This document shows, piece by piece, positions 26,214 to 35,734 of a stretch of DNA of 64,000 nucleotides (position 1 is the first letter of the stretch; each line of letters begins with the position of its first letter). Source of the DNA: Cryptomeria japonica (Eukaryota; Streptophyta; Pinopsida; Cupressales; Cupressaceae). The position numbers were made by a program, and so were the translations under genes. Where the stretch lies: assembly GCF_030272615.1 (NCBI RefSeq), contig NC_081412.1, positions 339,008,870 through 339,072,869 on the forward strand, read 5' to 3'. The notes beneath the pieces are model-generated. The model did not search any database, was not told the origin of the DNA, and saw only the letters and a list, made by a program, of their open reading frames with translations.

Positions 26214-26377
26214 CACGTGGTGGCCTCCGATTGGTCGATGGGGTTGACCGGACGCCACCTGGGATGACACCTCATCACTGCCACGTCATCTACTTTGTCA
26301 CTGCCACTTGGCCGCCACGTGTACACCACCTTAGCGCCACGTCATCGCCACTGGATTGCCACCTATCACGACACGTG
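26214..26377 (+). promoter_or_regulatory. GC-rich ACGT/G-box cluster, possible promoter region of the 4.1-kb element
   Basis: CACGTG occurs at 26214, 26316 and 26372, and CCACGTCA-type ACGT cores at 26281 and near 26337, all in about 165 bp. Three further CACGTG sites follow at 26837, 26991 and 27371. An ATTTAAATAC sequence at 26681-26690 could act as a TATA-like element about 300 bp downstream. ACGT-core G-boxes bind plant bZIP and bHLH factors. That they drive this element is inference. Confidence 0.4.
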
Positions 26378-26694
26378 GACGGCTCTCGTTCACTTTCCCT
26401 ATTTTGCAGGGTGTAATTCGCGTGCATCTTCCTTTTGTGAAATAGCGCGCACCGTCGATCCATCTCGAACTTGCTCACTCATTAACCCGACCTTTCTCTG
26501 CAAAATTTTGCCTACCTGCCTCGAGAAGCATGCATGCGTGGGGTCCACCTAGTCGCCATCCAGTCAACTCCTCCGTCACCTCGGGATCTGTGCTCGCATG
26601 TGGGCCCACCTTGGGCGCCATCAAGCACCATCCGTCAAAAGCCTTTATGGCTTAGACATATTACTACTGTAAGGTTTTGCATTTAAATACCACA

Positions 26695-27560
26695 AAGTTA
26701 CCCTCCACAGTGAATGTGGGATAATGCATTATACCTGGGAATGCATTTTTGAAGCTTTCTCTGCAACTTAATGGCGTTTTTATCATTTTCTTTTGCTTGA
26801 AACATCTGATTCAAGAGTTTTAATCCTTTACCCTACCACGTGAGAGGGAATAATGGATTTGTTGATCATTGCATTTGTTTGAGAAATTCTTTAACTATTG
26901 TAGCTGCTACCAAAGACTTCACATGGGGAGGAACTGGCTTTACACCCAACAAAGTGCATTTTTTCTTGAACACTCTATCCTCTCACAAACCACGTGAGGG
27001 AGAGGAGACTGCAGAAATTTCCATTTGTATTTAAAGCTTAACTCTTCAATACTTCCTTCAACGTTGCCCCTCTCATTTGCTTCATTTGTTTATTAAGACT
27101 GCAGATGCCCTCCCACAAATACCACGCAGGAGGACTCAGTTGTTTCAATGCATTTGATTGTTTTAACATGGCCTCCAAACAGCCACACAGGAGGATAGGA
27201 TTAACTGTTGTTTGCATTTGATTTGGAAGTATTTCTGCTGCCCTCCAAACTCCATGCAAGGAAATTTAGCCAAGGAAGTGGGTTTTGCTATTAAACCTTT
27301 GAATCACTACACAAGAGGAGTGAGTTGGCTGCAAATTGCATTTGTTTTGGAATTTTTCTATGGTTGCTAACACGTGGGGGGTTTTGGTTGGGAGCTTGCA
27401 AATGGAGGATGTTGCTGCCAGCAAAAAACTTGTTTAAAAGATCTTTTAAAATCCTGTCCTCCACCATCCACACAGAGAACTTGGCAATTTCATTTGCCAT
27501 GGAGTTTTCAATGGTCCTGCATCTTCAAGACTCCACTCCATGCATAGGGAGGATTGGCTA
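26695..27560 (+). repeat. Degenerate repeat of small CCTCC...GGAGG hairpins, about 60-130 bp apart
   Basis: Short inverted repeats recur at 26831-26848 (CCCT/AGGG), 26979-27005 (CCTCTC/GAGAGG), 27109-27133 (CCTCC/GGAGG) and 27172-27194 (CCTCC/GGAGG). Weaker versions start at 26700, 27242, 27459 and 27531. Loops contain CCACGTG, CCACGCA or CCACACA. GCATTTG followed by T-rich sequence lies between several of them, which suggests an old tandem repeat of about 60 to 130 bp. No protein frame of note covers it. Confidence 0.55.
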
Positions 27561-28979
27561 GGCTCTTCATTAAATCTGCTTTGGAGGTTTCCAATGTTCA
27601 GCAAGATGACTCGGCTTCACTCTTAAATCATAAATGATTCACTTAAGTGGTCTCTATATTTTGGACATGTAACCTGGTTGTTGATTTGTAGTTGCTTGAA
27701 TGACTCCAATTGGAAAAGTTAAGAACCATGCCAATCCACAATGCTAATATCATACACCACCATGAAAGTTGAAATTCTTCTTTCCATACCATGCTACCAA
27801 ACAATAAGACTAAGAACCACCACTCTCCTATTTGGCTTTCACTTTAAACCTTGAATCATATATCATATGATTTTAAAATAACAATTAAAACTTTGCCTGA
27901 AAAGATGCCTGGAGCAACAAGTCAAGTCGGGCCCCAGAGTGGGTCTGACTAAAAAAAATTTCGTTTTCATGCAACTGACCTCTAAAATATCTCACGGACA
28001 ACAACAAACCTCTGGAAATGATCGGTATCGTTTTCGGATCATTAAACTGAGTTTCGCAACTTTCAGGCAATTACGCCACAATTTTCGCATTTAATCGCGA
28101 AGACGTAATTTTCAATGTGGTCAAAACACCTTTCTGGAGCTCGCCGTCTGACAGGCGTGTACTCTGATATACAAGGATGACTTCTACCAAATGGTTTCTC
28201 AAGACAAGTCCCGAGCGAAGAGATATTAATTTCTAAAAATGCCCAACTGGCTTTGTCGACACTACGGACCTGATGAAGTCAATGTTCTGGCAACACATGA
28301 TGCGTTTCTTAAAAATACCAAACGACCTCCGTGGGTCCTCAAATTTGAAACATAGGTACCTTAGGTACATATTAAATCTTTGAATTCTCAATTCTATCAC
28401 CAGACTGATAGGATGCAAACGGCGCGCTCACCAAAACGGCTACATTAACTGATATAACACTGGAGTGCGGACAACTGAATTTGATGGCAAAATGAGCTCT
28501 TTTGAAAACCGATCAAACGGATTGGTAGAGCCTTGAAATTTGAAACGTAGCTCACCATTTATACCAACATTAGCCTGGAACAAACATTCTGACATGACGC
28601 TCACCAGGACATTTTTACACTTGTGCAAACATCACAAACTACAAATGGATTGAGCTTTGAAAACTGAGCAAACGGATTCATAAGGACTTGAAATTTTGCA
28701 TGTTGACTCACATTTATGCATAAAATTCAATCCATTTTGAAATTATTCATGATAGTAAACATGGCAAAAGATATAAACACCCAAAGTAGGCTACTTAATA
28801 AAATTTGCACTTGTGCCTAAAATGCACTTCCAGCTCACCCCTCAAACTGGGTACCTCATAAACTTATCCAAATTGACTTCTGAAAGTTGCACATCATTGA
28901 ATAAGCCAAATGAAAGGTTTGGGACATGAATCCTGAGCCTTACCCTCTGAAAATCAACTGGCTCCATTTTACCCCCTTG

Positions 28980-28984
28980 CTAAG
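28980..28984 (+). repeat. Target-site duplication CTAAG, left copy
   Basis: The five bases before the TGTGTAGGGG end of the 8.4-kb retrotransposon occur again at 37369-37373 after its terminal GCTACA. Confidence 0.92.
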
Positions 28985-30522
28985 TGTGTAGGGGAAAAAG
29001 CGAGACTAGGCTAACATGTCCTATTCCTACCTTTTGACACACATTGTGGAATACGAAAGAGCCTAGAGGTATCACACAATTGGCTACTTCTTTTTGTGGA
29101 AGAGAGAGCCACGGGCTACCTATTAGGATTTCTATTCCTTTGTTGTAATTGAAAGATAAAATGATACAAGTTCAATTCCTAATCCCAAAGTGCAAGTATG
29201 AACTAATAACAAGATTGCAGAATTAAGATTAAACAAGTGAAAATGTTTGGGACGGGGGTGCAAGCGCCACTGTCCTGATACTGCCCCTGAAACTGCTCCT
29301 GAAACTGCTGTTCTGCAACCTGAAAAGCTATCTGAAACTTGTTGTCTGACAGAAGGACGCCCCTGTCCTGGCAGGACCAGGGCGCCCCCACGCCCCTGTC
29401 CTGGTCTTTTGCTCTAAAATTTGTTGTGTTGTTCTGTCTCGGTCCGCTTCGGTCGGATCTGCAACTTGCGACGTCGTCCGAATCCCGAAACCTGCACTTA
29501 TATCTGAAAAGGTATGGTGGGCGACTATATAGGGTTTTGCCTTAGTCAAACCCCCGCTTTGGTGGTTTCCACCTCCACGAATAGCCAAGTTGTATTGTAA
29601 AAGTAGTGTGTGCAGATCTTGTGTGTGTGCAAGATCCTAAAATGCAAGTAAGCAAACTAGAGCAACCTAGAAAGTAAACCCTAATTGCTTGTACATGATA
29701 ATGTAAGTGCTCCAAATCAAGATGCAAAGTGATCTAAAGCATGAATACAAATGATATGATGAAGCTTATGCAAAGACATGAAAACAACATGAAATCATAC
29801 CCAACCCCAAGGGAGGGGTACAAGCCAATCTTCAGTCGGTGATCCCTTATTGTTCTTCAATGCCTTCAAAGCCCTAAATGGATGAATGAAATTGATGGAT
29901 GCTTGATGGATGGATGTTGAATGTTGTTGAAGTCTTCAAAGATCTGCTCTTTCGCTGCATAGAAGGTCCTTAAAACCAAAATTCTGGATCCTTTCAAATG
30001 AAGAAAGAGAGCTCTTATAGATGAAACCCTAGGTCATAATTTCAACTTTTGGCCGACCTAGAGATTGAATCTCCCGCCAATTTCTTGAGGTTAAGCTTTA
30101 TTTTATGATTGGATTGTGCCCCTGAAATTTCGGGAAAAATGTCCGGGACCGTGTGCACGTCGGGTGCCATGGTCCCGACAACTTTTCACCAAATTTTCAG
30201 GGCCGTCGGATATGATGATTTTAGAGCGAATCCCGAAGTTACAGGTGATTTCGAGATGTTTTGACCCCTGAAATCAAGCCCCCAAGTTCAAAATAGGACC
30301 TAATTAGGGTTTTTGATTAAATGATGTATTGGAAGAATAAAATGAAAGGGGCACACTTTAATGAAAAAGGCCCAACTTTATGATATGGGAGATGATAAAA
30401 TAGAACCCTAGACCTAATTAATTTAATTAATTAAGTGCTAAAGGGGAAATGCAATGCAAAATGCAAAATGCGCCAAGGCGGGTGCTAAAGCCTAGCAAGT
30501 GCGTACAATTTACGACGCTACA
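28985..30522 (-). repeat. 3' LTR of the 8.4-kb retrotransposon (1,538 bp)
   Basis: This is the downstream LTR on the minus strand. Compared with the other LTR it lacks 63 bp near 29237 (the text jumps from AAACAA to GTGAAAATG), has one GC minisatellite unit shortened to about 19 bp near 29355, and lacks about 20 bp close to its 30500 end. Otherwise the two read almost identically. Confidence 0.92.
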
Positions 30523-30537
30523 TTTAGCCCCCACTTT
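30523..30537 (-). other. Polypurine tract
   Basis: On the minus strand the sequence directly before the 3' LTR reads AAAGTGGGGGCTAAA and the LTR then starts TGTAGCG. Position and purine content fit the primer site for plus-strand DNA synthesis. A second, longer G-run lies upstream at 30752-30759. Confidence 0.8.
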
Positions 30538-32400
30538 AGCGGTCATATGAACACTACGTGCATATGCAAGCTAAAGTACAGGAAAGTAAACATTATTTGA
30601 AAAATGATATATCCATAAGTCTGTCGAACGAAGCCCCCAGCGGTATCTGCAGTACACAGTTAGGAACCGCATCCTACAAAACACACGTTAGATCACAAAA
30701 TCACCTAATGCTTACTAAGGAAGGTGATGAAAATTCGAGGGTAGCTATATGCCCCCCCCTATTTCGGCTTGCTAATTTTAGTGAGTTGAAACAGGGTATC
30801 ATGTTTACCACTTCGAATTGTTAAAGAATATTGATGACAAATGCTCACAAGAAGATTTGATATGAGATCAAAAACTAATGGAGAATCATTTGGTAAGAAA
30901 GAGGACTAAATCTTAATTCCAACACAACAAAGAGTGTGAGGATTTGAGAGTTCTCTAACACAAGATGAAGGATGTGAATGTAAACAAAATGCAAAGAGAA
31001 GAAAAGAAAGGAAAAAAAGAATGAATACACACATTGGTGATCCATGAGAAGAATAGTGAGAGAGAAAACATGTACTTCTCACCCCTAGATCTTGTCTAGG
31101 TGATCCATGGGAAAAAGGACATGGAAAACTAGCCCCTAAAGTCTATCTAGGTGATCCATGTAAGGGAGGAGAGTGAGAAAGTCTTGCCTTATGCCGCTAG
31201 TTCCACTCAACCTCGTGCATGTGTGTGTTAGGGAGGTTAGAAGCACCTCATAGGAGTCTATGCCCGAGTATGCTACAACTTGTATAGTACAAAAGCGTGA
31301 CATCTCGCTCTAAGAGTCTGTGCTTTGGTTCCGAGAATAATCACCTTGCATAAAAGAAAAATGGAGACATCTCGCTCTAAAAGTCTGTGCTTTAGTTTCG
31401 AGAATGACCCATTGCTCAAAAAGTGTAATGTTTATGTCATAAGCAAAGTAGAACAAGGATACCTACCTTCATCACAAAAGAAGATACCCCAAAAATGCAA
31501 CAATGTCATAGATCCAAGCAAGAGAGTTTTGCACTCTTTAAGCAAGGATAAGATAGTTGAAAAGGGATATCTTGTAGTATGTGTAAAGGAGATCCTTAGA
31601 GGAGAAGAGATCTTTGTACAAAAGACACCTATCCCCGAGAGGAATTGTCTTAGACAAATATAACATCTTCTAGAATAAGACAAAGAAGAGAATAAGAATG
31701 CAATACTTCCTTCTTTTGCGAGGTGAAAGTGATTCTTAATGAAGGATGATGCTCTTTTTAACCCAATTGGGAGAGTGAATTCATTATGGATGTATTTTAC
31801 CAAGTGCAAAAGAGGTTGTAGTCTAGGACTTACACCTCTTGTAAGAGAGAATCCTTGAACAAACAACAACAAATGCATACAAGGAATAACATAAAGTTCA
31901 CACCATCCACGAAATAGGAAAAGGTGGATCCTTAGATAAATATAAGGAAAGATCATTGCCTCCCAAGGATAAGGACAGTGAGAAGGACTTACACAATCTT
32001 CTAGGGAGAGATTTAGACATAAGCAAAATGTACTACATACTCATATGAGTTCATGCAAGCAAGACATTGGTGTATGTAAAATGCTCCTCACAAGAAGTAG
32101 GTAGGATAAGAAAGAGAATACACATCTTCTCCCCTATCTAGGAAAAGAGGATTCTAAAGAAAAGATGATCAATATTTCCACACTATTACCCCAAAGGGAA
32201 ATTTTAACCATAAAAAGAAGAGATGTATGAAATCACTCTTGTCCCCATAGGAACAAGAGATAACATAGAAAAATTAGGCTATTATGTTGCTTCAAAAAAT
32301 ATGGTTGCACTTGAAATTGTACCATCATGAATGACAATGAGCCCCTAGTAAATGAGCTACCAATGTCACATAATGATGAGCAACATAATAGCCATTAATG
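30538..32400 (-). other. Non-coding 3' internal region of the retrotransposon
   Basis: I see no convincing gene in these 1.86 kb. An open frame of 174 codons on the minus strand (31432-31956) is rich in Phe, Leu and Tyr and shows no retroelement motif. Notable contents are a 40-bp direct repeat (31299-31338 and 31366-31405), an eight-base G-run on the minus strand at 30752-30759, and several copies of AGGTGATCCATG between 31039 and 31160. In autonomous relatives this interval would carry reverse transcriptase, RNase H and integrase. Confidence 0.6.
31299..31405 (+). repeat. Pair of 40-bp direct repeats
   Basis: GACATCTCGCTCTAAGAGTC at 31299 recurs at 31366 with one change, and the match continues through GTGCTTTGGTTCCGAGAAT (31320-31338, 31387-31405) with two changes. 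The offset is 67 bp. Function unknown; it may be a local duplication in the internal region. Confidence 0.8.
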
Positions 32401-33083
32401 TTATTTAAAGACATGATAGATTGAATGAGGTATTTGAATATGACATGCTGAATGCTCAACTATAAGTGAGATCAAAAACATGTATAAAATGATAAAAATT
32501 GAAGAAGAAAAGTCACAAGACATCTTAGAAGAGGGATGAGTGTAATTTATTAGAGCCTTATCCTTGGAGGAAAGGACTTTATTACGAATAGGAGATAAAG
32601 ATTCATAAGTGGATTTAGAAATTTGAGGTGAGTCATAAAGAGATTTGTTCATCGCCAAGATTTCCTTATGAGGGGAATGAGAGTTGATAGAAGTAGAAGA
32701 TGATTTAGTTGAAGTGAGATCATCATCACTACTAAATATAGCATTCACATTGAGAGATGGTCTTTTAGATGCTTTGGTGGGCTTAGAAAGATTATATCCA
32801 AGTCCAAATGAATATTCATGCATGTTATGTTCTAAAGGAACTTTAATTCCTTGTTCATTTGCGCCACAACCATTTCCACTATAGCCACTCTTAGCCAAAA
32901 TATGGAAACCACGACCATAACGATTAGCCATTTCAGAAAGAAAAGGTGGTTTTTCATAAGACAAAGAATCAAATACTTCAGAATTAGAGGTGTGAGGAGA
33001 AGAAGTTTGAGAAGCGGCCACAAAATTATGGCTCATAGGTTCAGGTAAGACTGATTGATCTCTAGTTTCTTCCTTCTTTTTTA
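32401..33083 (-). pseudogene. G-patch region of the retrotransposon polyprotein (out of frame)
   Basis: The frame is open from 33117 to 32401, but its first codon there is GTG and overlaps the end of the protease frame, so it is not an independent start. About residues 69-108 resemble a G-patch, an RNA-binding glycine-rich motif: RGFHILAKSGYSGNG, then ANEQGIKVPLE, then a terminal GLGY. In plant Ty3/gypsy polyproteins a G-patch commonly follows the protease, so it probably belonged to the same protein. It now lies in the +1 frame relative to the protease. The switch would fall at a six-A run on the minus strand (33079-33084), a likely place for a one-base indel; programmed frameshifting is less likely. 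The last 50 residues, rich in Ile, Leu and Phe, may be non-coding read-through. Confidence 0.7.
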
Positions 33084-34405
33084 ACTTTAATCTCTCTAGG
33101 AGGAACCCTATACTCACCTACAAAGGTGGGATTAAAATCAAGAGATCCCCAATCGTCTTCTGCGAGAACCTTCTCAGGATCAAAAGCCTTTTCATGTGTA
33201 GATTCAAGTTGAGAAGAATATTCTTTAGGAACTTCAGACTCATCCAAAGAATTTTGATTATCAGAGGGTGATGATTCATCCATAGGTATCTTGTTTAACG
33301 AGTCATCACTAGAAGAGGAAGGCTTAGAAGAACTCCCTTTGGAAGTAGATGTTTGCAAACAAGCTTGAAAATTAGTATCACCTATCAAGGTATATGTCTT
33401 ATTATTATAAATAAATTTAACTTGTCTATGCAATGTAGAGGGGACAGCTTGCATACTGTGAATCCAAGGTCTCCCTAATAACAAGTTGTATGTTAGATTT
33501 CCCGACATAACATGGATAGGAGTAGGCAAAGTAACAGGTCCCACTGTGATGGGTAAGGTGATAATACCTAATGAAGACTTAGCCACATTATCAAAGCCTC
33601 GAATGGGACGAGAGTCAGGCTCAATAAGGGATGTATCCACATTCATCTTATGCAATAGATTAATGCTACACACATTAAGGCCAGAACCATTATCTACCAG
33701 TGTTCGTCTTATAGCAGTGTCATTTATGATAACCACAATCATCAAGGGATCATATTGATGTTGAATTTCACTAGTAGGCAACTCATCTTGAGTAAACACA
33801 ATTTGAGCTTTAGGATTCATCACAGAGTTAACCAAAGACACTATATTACTAGATGTATTAGGTGGAGGAACATTCAAATCTTTCAAGGCATCTTGTAACA
33901 TTCCATGATGAGCAGAAGAAGTTTGGATCAAATCCCAAAGGGATATCTTAGCAGGAGTAGTTTTAAGTTGTTCTATGAGATCATAGTCCTTACTAAGCAT
34001 TTGTGAAATACGAGGAGCTTGAGGAAGAATAGGTTGGGAAGGAGGAAGTGAAGTTGGGATAACTGGAGGAGGATTAGGTTGCCTATTATTTCTTGTGTTA
34101 TAGGTATGAGCAACCGCATTATAACTCTCTCTAGTCAGTTGCTTAGCATACTCATAAGGGCTCTTAGTAGAATAACCTCCTTGCACAGTAATAATAGGTT
34201 TCTTAGGAGTGCAAAAAGAATCATTAGCATAACCACCTTGAACCACTAAGATAGGCTTATTTAAAGGTTGAGAATTTTGAGAAGGATAGGCACCTTGGAC
34301 AGTGAAGAGAGGTTTGTTAGGTGTTTCATTCACACGTATCAAATTAATTGAGGACGGTTTAGAGGAATGAACAAAAGTGTTGGAAGAATTATTGATAGTC
34401 TTCTC
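33062..34405 (-). pseudogene. Retroviral-type aspartic protease part of the gag-pro frame
   Basis: This stretch of about 446 codons continues in the same frame as the acidic leader protein, after one TAA at 34406-34408. The first ATG-like start proposed at 34342 is really TTG, so no separate start is evident. Numbering from 34342, three similar segments carry VQGAY or VQGGY at residues 15, 34 and 53, spaced 19 residues apart. AKISLWDLIQTS (131-142) resembles the segment that precedes the protease in plant gypsy elements. The catalytic motif is LVDNGSGLN around Asp217, where DTG or DSG is more usual, and the C-terminal protease signature is LLLGRPWIH (287-295). A Ser/Lys-rich tail follows. The family assignment is firm; activity is doubtful given the stop before it and the frame change after it. 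Confidence 0.82.
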
Positions 34406-35542
34406 TTACACTAAAATCTTATCACGGATTAAATCAATTTTAGGAGAGAGACAAGGGGTAGGCATTGATGTTCCAGTAGGAAGAGTAATACTAGGAAAGG
34501 TCATATCCTCTATCATCAAAGGATCTACATGGGGAATAAACTCTCTAGGAGAAGAATCAACATTACTCTCTAAAGTCTCACTTTTGAGAGGGAGATCTTT
34601 GAAAGAGATGTTAACCATCTTGCTTTGAGCTAGGGTTTCCTTATGAGTAGAACCAAGTTGAGGAGAGGGAGATGCTTTATTTTTAGAGGGAGAATGATTG
34701 AGATTCAAGGAAGGTGAGAAACTATCAAGGGAGTTTTCAATCTTGATTTCATCCCCTTTGGCTAGGGTTCTCTCATGGGGAAGAGAATAATCTACACCTT
34801 CTTCTAATGGTTCATCCCAAATAGTGAGGTTGTTGGAAGGAGTGTTTGAAGTATTGTCAATTTCGGGAGAGGAGATAACATTGTTTATTAATTCCTCATC
34901 CTTAGGAGGGAGAGCATCAATAGATGTGTTAAACTCATCCTCTTTCCTCAAAATATGTTCAATATGATCTTTAGGGGAGAGAGAATTAGGGAAATTGCTT
35001 ATTATTTCATCTTCTTTCTCTAAGGGATGCTTATGGGTAAGACCAACTTTAGGAGAAGGGTAAGCATTTATCATTAATTCATCATCTCTAGTGGGAATTT
35101 TGTTGGAAAAGGAAATGCCATCACTAGGAAATGTAGGGATAATGTCATCTTCTTGCACAAAAGGATCCTCATGAAGGGAGCGTTTTTTAGGAGCCACAAG
35201 GTCATCAAGGGCATCATCCAACAAAGCATGATCATATCTATTGAAAGGTTTATCTTTTGATTCAAAAGGAGATATCTCTTCATAGAAGGGATCATTGAAA
35301 ACAACGATGTTACTAGATTTAGTGGAAGAGTTGATAGGAATGTACCCTTGAGAGGAATCATTCGACTTATCTTTCTCATCAGAACGAAATGACATAGTAA
35401 CAATGTTTATGAGTTTTTGGTAAAATGAAGGTTTGGTATCTTTAGGGTTCAAAAACTCATCTAAAGCTTCATCTAACTCATAATCAACATAATTGTATAC
35501 ATCATCACAAATATGAACATCTTGTAAATAAAAATCTGACAT
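34406..35542 (-). CDS. Acidic leader protein at the gag position of the retrotransposon
   Basis: The frame opens with a true ATG 192 bases inside the 5' LTR edge, the expected place for gag, and runs 378 codons to TAA. The product is hydrophilic and rich in Asp, Glu, Ser and Pro, with loosely repeated segments containing KEDEI, KDEEL or KGDEI followed by a Ser/Pro stretch. I do not see a capsid-like helical core or a CCHC zinc knuckle; cysteines are nearly absent. It could be a diverged gag or an unrelated leader domain. Downstream sequence stays open in the same frame after the stop, so the original product may have been one polyprotein of roughly 820 residues with the protease. The TAA could be a point mutation or a read-through stop. 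Function is not recognised beyond position. Confidence 0.6.
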   Translation of the reverse strand: MSDFYLQDVHICDDVYNYVDYELDEALDEFLNPKDTKPSFYQKLINIVTMSFRSDEKDKSNDSSQGYIPINSSTKSSNIVVFNDPFYEEISPFESKDKPFNRYDHALLDDALDDLVAPKKRSLHEDPFVQEDDIIPTFPSDGISFSNKIPTRDDELMINAYPSPKVGLTHKHPLEKEDEIISNFPNSLSPKDHIEHILRKEDEFNTSIDALPPKDEELINNVISSPEIDNTSNTPSNNLTIWDEPLEEGVDYSLPHERTLAKGDEIKIENSLDSFSPSLNLNHSPSKNKASPSPQLGSTHKETLAQSKMVNISFKDLPLKSETLESNVDSSPREFIPHVDPLMIEDMTFPSITLPTGTSMPTPCLSPKIDLIRDKILV

Positions 35543-35711
35543 TTTAAAATTAAAAAAATTGCATAAAACTTAAACACCCAATGCAAAGAAACAAAACATA
35601 CTCTTTCTTTTCCTTCTTTTTTTTTCCTTTTTTTTTTTATGAAACTTAAATGAAACACGCTAAATCTAGATTTAGATCTAACAAATGTAATGCAAGAGAA
35701 AGCAATAATAA

Positions 35712-35731
35712 GGTTCACGTCGGGTTCACCA
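35712..35731 (-). other. Primer-binding-site candidate
   Basis: Three bases inside the 5' LTR edge the minus strand reads TGGTGAACCCGACGTGAACC. TGG directly after the LTR is expected because it pairs with the CCA end of a tRNA. I could not match the remaining bases confidently to a particular plant tRNA. Confidence 0.6.
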
Positions 35732-35734
35732 AAA

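Noticed and set aside
25697-27561. Several 60-90-codon frames in the 4.1-kb element
   Set aside because: Short, overlapping on both strands, without recognisable motifs. They cover hairpin-rich and G-box-rich DNA rather than coding sequence.
31432-31956. 174-codon minus-strand frame, possible reverse transcriptase or integrase remnant
   Set aside because: No YxDD-like, zinc-finger or DDE-like motif; the composition is hydrophobic and Leu/Phe-rich, as expected for chance translation.
35580-35640. T-rich run near 35611-35638 as a poly-A tail of a non-LTR insertion
   Set aside because: It lies inside the leader of the LTR retrotransposon between the PBS and the first ATG, with no target duplication around it.
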